DNA from: an uncultured Eudoraea sp.
GTDB lineage: Bacteria > Bacteroidota > Bacteroidia > Flavobacteriales > Flavobacteriaceae
DNA: 64,000 nt
Assembly (NCBI RefSeq): GCF_947260015.1
Contig: NZ_CAMYOM010000003.1
Span: 184,077 to 248,076, forward strand
Reading direction: 5' to 3'
The notes under the pieces were generated by a model that did no database searches, had not been told where the DNA came from, and was given only the letters and a program-made list of their open reading frames with translations. Made by a program: the position numbers and the translations under genes. How positions within the stretch are numbered: the stretch's first letter is position 1; each line of letters begins with the position of its first letter. Positions 8,719 to 16,906 of this stretch are shown one piece after another.

Positions 8719-9156
8719 TTATTGTACATTAAATCTTGTCAACAACTCGTTCCAAGAGTACAATTCCCCATTATTTTCGGCCTCAATTTTCTCAGCTTCA
8801 ACTCTGGATTGAAATGCTGACAAGTATTCGCCCATAGGACTAGGAATTTCCTTGCTTATTAAAAAAGTAGTTTTTGTGGCATCGATTAAGTTGCCAGGAG
8901 CTTGGTAATCATTAACCAAAAAAAGTTCAATAGATGTCACATCAATGTCCTTTAAATGATTCACCATACACTCCACCGCGTCAAATTTAAATGCCTTACC
9001 TTTTTTAGTTACTATTTGAGCAGCATGTTGTTTATCAACAATGATCATCGAACAAAAATGACATCCATCAGAACCATAATTAATTGGTTTTGGATTAACC
9101 TCGCACGATACAAATGTCAAAAGTGAAATAGTTACTAAAATGAATCTACTTTTCAT
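8719..9156 (-). CDS. nosL: NosL copper chaperone lipoprotein
   Basis: A 145-residue lipoprotein: hydrophobic signal with lipobox TFVSC and acylated Cys18. The NosL core follows: C32-H-F-C35-S-M37 as the probable copper ligands, FKFDAVECMVNHL, a central DYQAPGNLIDATKTTFLIS segment, and IPSPMGEYLSAF. NosL delivers Cu(I) to the NosZ maturation machinery in the periplasm. It overlaps the upstream membrane-protein gene by 11 bases. A second NosL domain is encoded 0.4 kb downstream, fused to a barrel; the two share the Cys-x-x-Cys-Ser-Met and PSPMG elements. Confidence 0.92.
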   Translation of the reverse strand: MKSRFILVTISLLTFVSCEVNPKPINYGSDGCHFCSMIIVDKQHAAQIVTKKGKAFKFDAVECMVNHLKDIDVTSIELFLVNDYQAPGNLIDATKTTFLISKEIPSPMGEYLSAFQSRVEAEKIEAENNGELYSWNELLTRFNVQ

Positions 9157-9808
9157 TTGTTTTTACTTTAATCGGTCTTACCGACTTGGCACTGCTTTCG
9201 GGTTTCCATGCTTTTTTACCCACAAAAAATGCCATTACAGTCAGCATCATACCAACAAACATCAACCATGCACCGGTAGAAGGCAAGGAGGTCACGTCAA
9301 AATTTAACATTTTTACATGACCAAAAAGTGGAGGTTTGTAACTAACAGGAGTCCCATCTGCGTTGGTGAGTTTCATTATAGCATTTGGATCCAGGTTGGT
9401 ACCGTAATCTACCATCCAGGCATTAAAATCATACATGCCCAGTACTCCTAAAATACTCATGAGTACGAACCATCCCATAAACCAATTATAACTAATTTTT
9501 TCAAAGAATCCCAGCAGACCTATCAGAACGCCAAGGATCACCATCCCTCCAATTACCAATGGAAAGGTGCTGAATTCCCACATTTCTTCAGGTTTTGGTA
9601 GTTTACGCATGCCAATGTAGTGGTTAAGACCGTCAATGTTCTGAATATCAAATTCATCAACTCCCCTAATACCATCAATATAAATATTCATTCCCAAAGG
9701 TTCTGGATATTGAGGTGCTCCCAGCATTATGTTCCAGAGCGGGAATACGTACAATCCCAAAAGAAACAAAGGACCAATGATCATCAGGATACTTGCTTTT
9801 TTCATCAT
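9146..9808 (-). CDS. Conserved nos-cluster membrane protein (NHYIGM motif)
   Basis: A 220-residue membrane protein with a first hydrophobic segment at about 5-28, a periplasmic-looking loop with NIDGLNHYIGMRKL near 60-73, two or three central membrane helices, a second loop, and a final helix near 180-200. From memory, proteins with this NHYIGM loop occur in nos clusters of clade II NosZ bacteria; their role is not established, and copper or electron transfer to NosZ is conceivable. It lies after the nosZ terminator-like hairpin and overlaps nosL by 11 bases. Confidence 0.7.
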   Translation of the reverse strand: MMKKASILMIIGPLFLLGLYVFPLWNIMLGAPQYPEPLGMNIYIDGIRGVDEFDIQNIDGLNHYIGMRKLPKPEEMWEFSTFPLVIGGMVILGVLIGLLGFFEKISYNWFMGWFVLMSILGVLGMYDFNAWMVDYGTNLDPNAIMKLTNADGTPVSYKPPLFGHVKMLNFDVTSLPSTGAWLMFVGMMLTVMAFFVGKKAWKPESSAKSVRPIKVKTNEK

Positions 9809-9870
9809 TTCTACTTTTTGATTGTTTACAAATCAAACATGGCTTTGGAAGGATACTTTAATTTGTGAAT

Positions 9871-9902
9871 AAAGCGGGCAGGTCTAGGACCCAGCCCGCT
9901 TT
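9871..9902 (-). terminator. Hairpin downstream of nosZ (probable attenuating terminator)
   Basis: AAAGCGGGC (9871-9879) pairs with GCCCGCTTT (9894-9902). An inner stem GGTC/GACC (9881-9884 with 9888-9891) extends the fold. It lies 35 bases past the nosZ stop on the minus strand and ends in a short T run only, so it probably gives partial termination. That would make nosZ mRNA more abundant than the downstream assembly genes. Confidence 0.7.
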
Positions 9903-9936
9903 TATGTGTGAAATAAAATTATCTACCAGAGTACTT

Positions 9937-11892
9937 TCATTCGCCTAAAGACCAAGAAAGGTCAATATTTGAATTAGCAGGAGATACTCTAACATAACCT
10001 TGCATTTCCTGGTGTAAGGCAGAACAAAAATCGGTACAGTAGAATGGCCATACCCCAACCTTTTTAGGTTCCCATAACGAGGTCTTGGTTTGCCCTGGCA
10101 TTACTAAAATTTCGGAAGTCCCCTGACCAATAATGGAGAAACCATGTGGCACGTCAAAATCTTGCTCGTGGTTGGTGATATGGAAATAAACCTTATCCCC
10201 TACTTTAACACCCTCAATATTGTCAGGTGTAAAATGACTTCGGATGGTAGACATATAAACATGCACTTCATTCCCATTCCGTTCAACACGCGCATCATCA
10301 ACACCTATCGTAGCATATTTATGTTTGTTGTCATCCAGTCGATAGATCTTTTTCGAATTTGATGCTAACAACTCGGCAGGACAACCAGCAGCATAATGTG
10401 GTTCCCCGTGCGTTGGGAAATCTAATAACAATTCCATTTTTTCTCCTGAAATATCGTAAAGCTGAGCAGAGTGCTCCATTTCAGGACCAGTAGGAAGATA
10501 CCGGTCTTTCGTAATCTTGTTCATAGCTACCACATATTTCCCGAAAGGCTTCCTTGAATTTCCACCAGGAATCATTAAATGTCCTACGGAATAATAGGTT
10601 GGTTTTCTATCGATAACCTCCCATGTGCCAACTTTCCATTTTACAACTTCCGAAGAAATAAAGAAGGTCGTATAAGCATTGCCCTTGTCATCGAATTCGG
10701 TATGAAGTGGGCCCAATCCTCCACTTTTAACAGTACCAGCCAAGACATCTTCAAATTTCAAAATAGGAATGCCATAAGCATCACCATCGAATTTTTCGCC
10801 TTCGATCGCGGCCAACATTTTATCAAACGAGTGCACAGTTAGGTCTGCAGATAATTTTCCATTACCGATAATATATTGTCCTGTTGGATCTACATCACAA
10901 CCATGTGGCGATTTAGGAGTAGGTAAAAAGTACAAAGATCCCGGTACTTGGGTGGGATCTACAGTAATTACCTCTTTTTTCATGGTAGAAGTTCCGGTAT
11001 GAGTCTCCTCGTCGTATACATTGTGGGCATAGTCAGCGGGCATCTTAGTTCCTCCTCCATTTTTAACATACTCCTCTATTTTTTTCCAGTTTACAGCGGC
11101 GATAAAATCCTTGTCATTTTGCGAGGCATTGACTTCCAATAAAGAACTGGCCTCTTCGGTATTATAAGTTGTAAAAAAGAACCACCCATGAGATTTTCCA
11201 CGACCTGGATGCGAAAGATCATAATTGAACCCTGGCATCAACACCTGGAATTCCAGATTTAATCGCCCGTTATCAGGCGCTACACTAATAAAAGACAAAG
11301 CGCCTTTAAAATTTCCTTTGTATTCATTAATAGGCATATCGCGCTGTGGTACAGGTACCGAAAATCGTGTTCCAGCCACCACATACTCGGTGTTTTCCGT
11401 AATGAATGACGAACTGTGGTTACCTGCACTGTTCGGAACCTCGATAATCTCTTCAGTCTCAAAAGTACTCAAACTTACCCTTGCTATACGCGGAGTATTG
11501 TTACCGTTTACAAAAATCCATCGACCATCCAATTCACCATTGGTTTGTGAAATATCAGGGTGGTGTAAATCATCCCAAGGAATAAATCCAAAGGAAGTAT
11601 TCAACATTGGTTTGGTTTCTTCCGAATAACCATATCCTGAGGTTGGGAATTGTGAGAATACCGGGATTTCCTTGAACAATCGTCCTGAGGGAAGTCCATA
11701 AACAGTAAGGTTACCGCTATAGCCTCCAGAAAGGAAAGCGTAGAATTCGTCTTGTTCACCAGGAGCTACGTATACCTTTTCAGCAGCGCTTGAGGATAAA
11801 GCCCCATTGGATTTCTGAGATTGATTGTTGCAACTGCTAAAGGTAATTCCTAACCCAAAGAGGATACAAATTAAATAGTTTAAATTTTTCAT
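9937..11892 (-). CDS. nosZ: Nitrous oxide reductase, clade II (Sec/lipoprotein type)
   Basis: A 651-residue periplasmic enzyme that reduces N2O to N2. The N-terminus is a Sec lipoprotein-like signal with Cys in TFSSCNN, not a Tat signal, which is typical of clade II. A seven-bladed propeller carries the CuZ ligands; visible His-containing stretches include DLSHPGRGKSHGWFF, KSPHGCDVDP and GPLHTEFDD. The C-terminal cupredoxin domain holds the CuA site: NHEQDFDVPHGFSI and C619-x3-C623-x3-H627-x2-M630. It is preceded by cytochrome c and FAS1 genes and followed by a hairpin. No nosR gene is seen in the cluster, as is usual for clade II. Confidence 0.97.
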   Translation of the reverse strand: MKNLNYLICILFGLGITFSSCNNQSQKSNGALSSSAAEKVYVAPGEQDEFYAFLSGGYSGNLTVYGLPSGRLFKEIPVFSQFPTSGYGYSEETKPMLNTSFGFIPWDDLHHPDISQTNGELDGRWIFVNGNNTPRIARVSLSTFETEEIIEVPNSAGNHSSSFITENTEYVVAGTRFSVPVPQRDMPINEYKGNFKGALSFISVAPDNGRLNLEFQVLMPGFNYDLSHPGRGKSHGWFFFTTYNTEEASSLLEVNASQNDKDFIAAVNWKKIEEYVKNGGGTKMPADYAHNVYDEETHTGTSTMKKEVITVDPTQVPGSLYFLPTPKSPHGCDVDPTGQYIIGNGKLSADLTVHSFDKMLAAIEGEKFDGDAYGIPILKFEDVLAGTVKSGGLGPLHTEFDDKGNAYTTFFISSEVVKWKVGTWEVIDRKPTYYSVGHLMIPGGNSRKPFGKYVVAMNKITKDRYLPTGPEMEHSAQLYDISGEKMELLLDFPTHGEPHYAAGCPAELLASNSKKIYRLDDNKHKYATIGVDDARVERNGNEVHVYMSTIRSHFTPDNIEGVKVGDKVYFHITNHEQDFDVPHGFSIIGQGTSEILVMPGQTKTSLWEPKKVGVWPFYCTDFCSALHQEMQGYVRVSPANSNIDLSWSLGE

Positions 11893-11926
11893 TGTTTTAT
11901 TTTTAGTTTTAATTGATTAATGTTTT

Positions 11927-12508
11927 CTATTCCTCCGGCGGCAACATTACCTTGTCTACTACATGGACAATACCATTACCTCCTTTGACACTCCCTATTA
12001 TTTTAGCGCCTCCAACAAAAACATCATCCCCTTCAACAACAATCATTACACTTTGATCATTGGCCTGCCCTAATTTTTTAAACTTCTTTAGAAAATCTTT
12101 AGAATAATTTCCAGGCGTAACATGATACTTTAAGATATTTGCCAAAGCCTCCTTGTTTTCAGGTTTTAATAAATTATCTACGGTTCCTTCAGGTAGTGCG
12201 TCAAAGGCCTCATTTGTAGGGGCAAATACCATTAATGGCCCGGCATTTACCAGAACATTTTCAAGGTCGGCAGCTTGTACTGCTGCAACCAGCGTTGTAT
12301 GATCCGGAGAACCAATAGCAATCTGTAGTACATTGGGCGTTGATCCGTCATCTTCAATAAAGGCCTGGCCTCGTTCTTTATTTACTTCAGTTGGTGTTGT
12401 TGTTGATGAAGTTGTTCCTTCTGGTTTAGCTTCATTTTTACAACCGACAAATAAAATCAGCATAAAAAATGAACCCACAAGCAATCTTAATTTAGTTATT
12501 GTTTTCAT
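11927..12508 (-). CDS. Fasciclin (FAS1) domain lipoprotein in the nos operon
   Basis: A 193-residue lipoprotein: lipobox LFVGC with Cys23, a Thr/Ser-rich linker, and one FAS1 domain from about 60 to 190 with VFAPTNEAFDALPEGTVDNL and YHVTPGNYS as landmarks; NGIVHVVDKVMLPP at the end is the usual H2 region. FAS1 domains normally mediate adhesion or bind small ligands. It lies 34 bases before nosZ and 11 bases after the cytochrome c gene, so it is transcribed with them. A specific function in N2O reduction is unknown. Confidence 0.85.
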   Translation of the reverse strand: MKTITKLRLLVGSFFMLILFVGCKNEAKPEGTTSSTTTPTEVNKERGQAFIEDDGSTPNVLQIAIGSPDHTTLVAAVQAADLENVLVNAGPLMVFAPTNEAFDALPEGTVDNLLKPENKEALANILKYHVTPGNYSKDFLKKFKKLGQANDQSVMIVVEGDDVFVGGAKIIGSVKGGNGIVHVVDKVMLPPEE

Positions 12509-12519
12509 ATGATTGTTTA

Positions 12520-13026
12520 TTATAAAGTTCTAAAATACTCCAGGACAGCCCTTGCCTGTTCTTCAGTAAGACCTTGATTCGCCATTGGTGAACCGTTAAA
12601 CTCTACCAACAAATCTTTGGCTAAGGGATCTTCTTTTACCATCTGTTCCGGATTAAGAATCATGTTCATAACCCATTCCGGTGTACGTCTCTCAAGGATA
12701 CCGTTAGGGGCAGGACCAATGAATTTTTTGCCTATTCTATGGCATGCAAGGCACATTTTGTCATATACTTCTTTTCCTGTGCTTGCCATTGCCTGATCAA
12801 TTTCCGGATTTAAGGTGACTGAAGTCACAGGCCCTAAACCTTTGTTAGTTAGATCGATACGCTCTGATGCTTTTGTCACTTCAGTAGCAGGAGTGCTGGC
12901 AGGCTTCTCCGTTTCAGTCTTTTGTCTGGTGACACTAAATCCTTCTTTTTTCTTTTCTTCTTTTTCACCGCAACCTATCAATAAAAGTGCAAGCAGGAAT
13001 ACGATATTCTTAATTAGTTGTTTCAT
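12520..13026 (-). CDS. Monohaem cytochrome c lipoprotein, first gene of the nos operon
   Basis: A 168-residue lipoprotein with lipobox LLIGC (Cys19), a charged low-complexity linker to about residue 55, and a class I cytochrome c domain with haem motif C92-L-A-C95-H96 and a likely axial Met148 in SPMANQG. It is a good candidate electron donor to NosZ, since clade II clusters often encode a c-type cytochrome and lack NosR. I chose the ATG at 13026 because it begins a normal lipoprotein signal; an in-frame ATG at 13095 would add an unrelated stretch and lies inside the upstream palindrome. Confidence 0.88.
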   Translation of the reverse strand: MKQLIKNIVFLLALLLIGCGEKEEKKKEGFSVTRQKTETEKPASTPATEVTKASERIDLTNKGLGPVTSVTLNPEIDQAMASTGKEVYDKMCLACHRIGKKFIGPAPNGILERRTPEWVMNMILNPEQMVKEDPLAKDLLVEFNGSPMANQGLTEEQARAVLEYFRTL

Positions 13027-13051
13027 TCTTTTATTTTTGTTAATTATTGCC

Positions 13052-13095
13052 CAAAAATAGGAGTGGTAAGGCAATAAAAACATGATATTAATCAT
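13052..13095 (-). promoter_or_regulatory. Probable nos operon promoter with CRP/FNR-type box
   Basis: On the minus strand, TATTTTTG (13059 down to 13052) matches the Bacteroidota -7 element TAnnTTTG and lies 26 bases before the cytochrome c start codon. Upstream, ATGAT-N4-ATCAT (13082-13095, centre 13088.5) resembles FNR/DNR boxes (TTGAT-N4-ATCAA). The centre is 29.5 bases upstream of the -7 element, near -42 from the expected start of transcription, as in class II activation. The same spacing is seen upstream of hemN. Confidence 0.6.
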
Positions 13096-13098
13096 ATT

Positions 13099-13116
13099 TA
13101 AGATAAAAATATCTTA
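13099..13116. promoter_or_regulatory. Palindromic operator candidate for the Rrf2 regulator
   Basis: TAAGATAAAAATATCTTA is a perfect inverted repeat with 7-base arms and a 4-base centre. It lies 32 bases before the rrf2 start codon and 3 bases from the FNR-like box, in the divergent region between rrf2 and the nos operon. AT-rich dyads of this kind, with AAGAT half-sites, resemble NsrR-type operators. Binding by the adjacent Rrf2 protein is inferred. Confidence 0.5.
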
Positions 13117-13148
13117 TTATCCTTGTAATTGAATTTTAAATACGAATT

Positions 13149-13580
13149 ATGCTTTCAAATTCTTCGAAATATGCCCTAAAAGCCGTATTGTATCTCGCGC
13201 TACATACCGATGAGATTAATAAAATAATGGTAAAAGATATTAGTGAAAGAATAAACGTACCAAAAGCCTATATAGCCAAACTATTACAAGAACTTTCCAA
13301 ACGTAAAATCATCTCCTCCACAAAAGGCCCTAAAGGTGGATTTTATCTTAATGCATCCAATAGAAATGAAACCATAATGCAAATTATAGAAGTGATTGAT
13401 GGCAAGAAAAAATTGGAATCCTGTATACTGGGTTTAGAAGACTGCAATGAGCAAAAACCATGTCCGATCCACAGATTAATAAGCCCTTCAAGATCAAAAA
13501 TGATTACACTTCTGGAAACTAAAACAATAAATGACCTGGCCACTGATTTAGAATTAAACAAAACCTTTTTACCTGTCTGA
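13149..13580 (+). CDS. Rrf2 family iron-sulfur transcriptional regulator
   Basis: A 143-residue winged-helix regulator. The N-terminal half is a typical Rrf2 DNA-binding domain (SSKYALKAVLYLAL, then IAKLLQELSKRKIISSTKGPKGGF). Three cysteines C92, C99 and C105 match the cluster-ligand positions of IscR/NsrR-type proteins, so a redox- or NO-sensitive Fe-S cluster is likely. It is transcribed away from the nos operon, with a palindrome in the shared 122-base region. A role as an NO-responsive regulator of nos is plausible but inferred; it could also control itself or other genes. Confidence 0.85.
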   Translation: MLSNSSKYALKAVLYLALHTDEINKIMVKDISERINVPKAYIAKLLQELSKRKIISSTKGPKGGFYLNASNRNETIMQIIEVIDGKKKLESCILGLEDCNEQKPCPIHRLISPSRSKMITLLETKTINDLATDLELNKTFLPV

Positions 13581-13588
13581 TTAACTTC

Positions 13589-13658
13589 TTGGAGTACTTC
13601 TTAAAAAAATTGTAATTTAAGCTTCTTTAAAAAGAAAGTATTAACCTTAGTACTCCAA
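13589..13658. promoter_or_regulatory. Long inverted repeat bracketing the leader of the Gfo/Idh gene
   Basis: TTGGAGTACT (13589-13598) and AGTACTCCAA (13649-13658) are perfect 10-base arms 50 bases apart. The right arm ends one base before the start codon at 13660. It could act as a translation-blocking fold or as paired operator half-sites. A terminator for rrf2 is less likely because no T tract follows. Confidence 0.4.
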
Positions 13659-13659
13659 C

Positions 13660-15051
13660 ATGAAAAAGAAGCAATCAAGAAGATTATTTTTAAAACGGGC
13701 CGGTTTAGGTGCAGCTGCAATTTCTACAGCACCACAAATTTTAGCCTCTTCCTATAAACAAAAATTATTACTAAAAAGAACATATACCGAAAACACCTAT
13801 GGCATAAATGATCAGATTAATCTGGCACTAATAGGATCCGGTATCCAGGGGATATACGACACTACTGCTGCATTAAAAGTACAGGGCGTTAAACTTGTAG
13901 CCGCCTGTGATCTGTACCTTGGCAGGTTAGACAGGGCTAAAGAGCTTTGGGGAGAAGATATTACTGTTACCAGAGATTATCGTGAGATCCTTAACCGCAG
14001 TGATGTAGATGCCGTTATTGTGGCCGTCCCTGATCACTGGCATAAAAAAATCACTATTGAGGCAATGAAAGCCGGCAAGGCCGTCTACTGTGAAAAGCCC
14101 ATGGTACAAAATTTTAAAGAAGGCCATGAAATAATTAAGGCTCAAAAAGATACCGGGATGTTATGCCAGATAGGAAGTCAGGGGATGTCTTCTTTGGGAA
14201 ACGAAAAGGCAAGGCTTCTTTATGAGGATGGTGCAATTGGGGACCTGGTGATGCTGGATATGTATAACGATCGCTATTCTTCAGAAGGAGCATGGCAGTA
14301 TCCCATTCCTCCCGATGCTGATCCAACTACGGTAGATTTTGATACCTTCCTGGGAACCGCTCCTCAAGTTCCCTTTGATAGCACTCGTTTTTTTAGATGG
14401 CGAAATTACAGGGATTATGGAACCGGGGTTGCCGGAGATCTCTTTGTTCATGCATTTTCAACATTAAATTATATAATCAGTTCACAAGGGCCTTCCAGGG
14501 CCTTATCCACTGGTGGTCTGCGCTACTGGAAGGACGGGCGTGATGTTCCGGACGTAACATTGACTTTTTATGATTATCCGGAATCTGAGACACATGCTGC
14601 ATTTAATGCCTCATTCAGGGTCAATTTTATTGCTGGATCAGGTGGAGGTGGAGGTTTTAAGCTTGTCGGAACAGAAGGAGCAATGGAGGTAAGTTCCGAT
14701 TCTGTAAAACTTGTGCGTACCAAATTAGGAATGACACCCAGCAGATATTCCCTGGTTGCTTATACAGAAGCAACACAAGCGAAAATCAAGAAAGAATATG
14801 AATCCAAAAACCTGGAAAGCAGAGAATCTGCTCTGAATCTCGGGGAAACACTTTGGGAGGCACCAGATGATTACAAAGGAGGTCATTATGACCATTTTTA
14901 CAATTTCTTTCAGGCCATTCGTGGCAAGAACACAATAATTCAGGATCCTAATTTTGGCCTTAGGGCAGCAGGGGCCGCCTTACTAGCAAATGAAAGTTAT
15001 TACAAAAATAAGCCGGTTAACTGGGATCCAAGTGGTATGAAATTAACCTAA
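13660..15051 (+). CDS. Gfo/Idh/MocA family oxidoreductase, Tat-exported
   Basis: A 463-residue protein with a twin-arginine signal at the start (SRRLFLKRAG at 6-15, then an Ala-rich hydrophobic stretch). The Rossmann domain follows with LALIGSGIQG and ACDLYLGRLDRA, and GKAVYCEKPMVQN is the usual EKP motif that contains the catalytic-region lysine. The C-terminal part is the alpha/beta substrate domain. Exported members of this family probably act on sugars or polyols with tightly bound NAD(P). It is followed 10 bases later by a secreted PIG-L deacetylase, so the pair may process an amino- or acetyl-sugar in the periplasm. Substrate unknown. Confidence 0.85.
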   Translation: MKKKQSRRLFLKRAGLGAAAISTAPQILASSYKQKLLLKRTYTENTYGINDQINLALIGSGIQGIYDTTAALKVQGVKLVAACDLYLGRLDRAKELWGEDITVTRDYREILNRSDVDAVIVAVPDHWHKKITIEAMKAGKAVYCEKPMVQNFKEGHEIIKAQKDTGMLCQIGSQGMSSLGNEKARLLYEDGAIGDLVMLDMYNDRYSSEGAWQYPIPPDADPTTVDFDTFLGTAPQVPFDSTRFFRWRNYRDYGTGVAGDLFVHAFSTLNYIISSQGPSRALSTGGLRYWKDGRDVPDVTLTFYDYPESETHAAFNASFRVNFIAGSGGGGGFKLVGTEGAMEVSSDSVKLVRTKLGMTPSRYSLVAYTEATQAKIKKEYESKNLESRESALNLGETLWEAPDDYKGGHYDHFYNFFQAIRGKNTIIQDPNFGLRAAGAALLANESYYKNKPVNWDPSGMKLT

Positions 15052-15061
15052 TTTATGAATT

Positions 15062-15934
15062 ATGAAAAATCTGATTTTCTGCCTTTTAATTGTTTTCACT
15101 GTACATTTTAGTAATTCCCAAACTGATCCAATAAATGTAATTGTTTTTGGCGCACATCCAGATGATTGTGATATAGATACAGGAGGAACGGCTATACTAT
15201 TAGCCAGGATGGGCCATAGGGTAAAATTTGTTTCCCTTACTAATGGCGATGCCGGTCACTATAACAAAGGGGGTGGAGCATTGGCCAAAGTCAGGATTGC
15301 CGAAGCAAAAGAAGCAGGGCAGCGATTTGGGGTAGAATATACAGTTTTAGATAATCACGACGGAGAACTTATGCCTACGCTGGAAAACAGATTAAAGGTC
15401 ATCCGTGAGATAAGAAAATGGAATGCAGATGTTGTTATTGCTCCCAGGCCTAATGATTACCACCCTGATCACCGATACACGGGTATATTAATTCAGGATG
15501 CGGCATATATGGTTATCGTACCTAATATTGCCGCAGATACACCTCCGCTAAAAAAGAATCCTGTTTTTTTATATTCTGAAGATAGCTTTCAACGCCCTAA
15601 TCCTTTTAGTCCTGATATAGTCATAAATATTGATACGGTATTCGATCAGAAGATATACGCTATGGCCGCACATGAATCCCAATTCTTCGAATGGCTTCCA
15701 TGGACTTCAGGAAATCTGGATAAGGTTCCTAAGGACGAAAAAGAACGATTGGTAATGCTGGCTAACTGGCGATCATCTGCACCCAATAAAACTGCGATAG
15801 CGACTTTACAAAAATGGTATGGAGAAAAAGCTTCTGAAGTAAAGCATACAGAGAGTTTTGAAATTTGTGAATACGGAAAACAACCTACAGATGAGGAATT
15901 AAAAAAGCTGTTTCCGATGCTCAATACTCAATAA
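15062..15934 (+). CDS. PIG-L family deacetylase, secreted
   Basis: A 290-residue protein with an N-terminal signal peptide (about 1-19) and a PIG-L/LmbE domain: AHPDDCD with metal ligands H32, D35 and the catalytic Asp34, and PRPNDYHPDHRYTG with a further His. Family members are zinc-dependent N-acetylglucosamine-type deacetylases. It follows the Tat-exported Gfo/Idh gene by 10 bases, suggesting a common pathway for an extracytoplasmic sugar. A strong hairpin follows 58 bases after the stop. Confidence 0.87.
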   Translation: MKNLIFCLLIVFTVHFSNSQTDPINVIVFGAHPDDCDIDTGGTAILLARMGHRVKFVSLTNGDAGHYNKGGGALAKVRIAEAKEAGQRFGVEYTVLDNHDGELMPTLENRLKVIREIRKWNADVVIAPRPNDYHPDHRYTGILIQDAAYMVIVPNIAADTPPLKKNPVFLYSEDSFQRPNPFSPDIVINIDTVFDQKIYAMAAHESQFFEWLPWTSGNLDKVPKDEKERLVMLANWRSSAPNKTAIATLQKWYGEKASEVKHTESFEICEYGKQPTDEELKKLFPMLNTQ

Positions 15935-15992
15935 GCTCCGTGGTCTGTCCCAAACTATTATTTTATCTAATTCAAATGACGTCGCAAATAAA

Positions 15993-16023
15993 TAAGGGAG
16001 AATCTTTATTTGATTCTCCCTTA
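15993..16023. terminator. Bidirectional terminator between PIG-L and usp genes
   Basis: TAAGGGAGAATC (15993-16004) and GATTCTCCCTTA (16012-16023) form a perfect 12-base stem with a 7-base loop. The genes on either side converge, so the hairpin probably serves both. Confidence 0.8.
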
Positions 16024-16050
16024 ACTATCAATTAATTATTTAACCTAAAA

Positions 16051-16875
16051 CTATAATTTGAATGTGATTACAGGAATTTTGGAATGATTGGTAATATCCT
16101 CCCCAATACTGCCCATAAAGAAATGTGATAGCCCTTTTCTGCCATGAGTAGGGATTCCGATTACATCGGCATGGATACTTTCACTAAAATTTAAAACGCC
16201 CTTCTCTACGCTATAATCATTATAAATATTCACTTCTTTGCCTGCACCAGCTTTTAGCAAATACTTGTTTACTTTTTCATAAGCATCCTGCGTACTTAAA
16301 AAATTATCTCCAGGAGTATTTATATAGACCAAATGCAGTTTTGCCGATAATTTATCAGCAAATTCCTTGGCTTTTTTAAATGCAATAAGACTTTCATCTT
16401 TAAATGCGCAGGCAAATACAAAATTTTCAGCTTTAAAATCTTCCATTTCATCTTTAATAACAAGAACCGGAATTTTAGAATTTCTCACTACTTTTTCCGC
16501 ATTGGAACCTACAAATATTTCCTTAAGCCCATCACTACCATGAGAACCCATTATAATCATATCGGCCCCATGTTTTTCGGCAACATCATTTACTTCACTA
16601 AATACCTTAAAATGTTTTATAATAGGAATTACTTTTTTTACATCCTTTAAGTAAGGCTTGTCTAAAAACTCAGTAATTCGTTTTTCAGCCATTTTAATGA
16701 GAAACACGGTTTGTTCAGGATGAAATCCTTCCGAAGATGAAATCATTGCCTCATTTAATTCCAGCATATGAAGTGCAATAATCTCTGCTCCATGTTTTTT
16801 GGAGAGGGAGGCTGCAGCTTTTAAGGCGTATTCAGATTGCTCGGAGAAGTCAATAGGTACTATGATTGTTTTCAT
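16051..16875 (-). CDS. Universal stress protein with two Usp domains
   Basis: A 274-residue cytoplasmic protein made of two UspA domains, about 1-140 and 150-274. Both halves end in the ATP-binding pattern: GSHGSDGLKEIFVGS in the first and PTHGRKGLSHFFMGS in the second. It starts 31 bases after the hemN stop on the same strand, so it is probably in the hemN transcript. The link to a low-oxygen gene fits the known habit of tandem Usp proteins being FNR-family targets. Precise role unknown. Confidence 0.88.
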   Translation of the reverse strand: MKTIIVPIDFSEQSEYALKAAASLSKKHGAEIIALHMLELNEAMISSSEGFHPEQTVFLIKMAEKRITEFLDKPYLKDVKKVIPIIKHFKVFSEVNDVAEKHGADMIIMGSHGSDGLKEIFVGSNAEKVVRNSKIPVLVIKDEMEDFKAENFVFACAFKDESLIAFKKAKEFADKLSAKLHLVYINTPGDNFLSTQDAYEKVNKYLLKAGAGKEVNIYNDYSVEKGVLNFSESIHADVIGIPTHGRKGLSHFFMGSIGEDITNHSKIPVITFKL

Positions 16876-16906
16876 GTTCTTAGATTTTAAGGTGAATAAA
16901 ACACTA

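Noticed and set aside
13027..13095. Longer start for the cytochrome c gene at 13095
   Set aside because: It would run through the promoter and palindrome and destroy the normal lipoprotein signal that begins at 13026.
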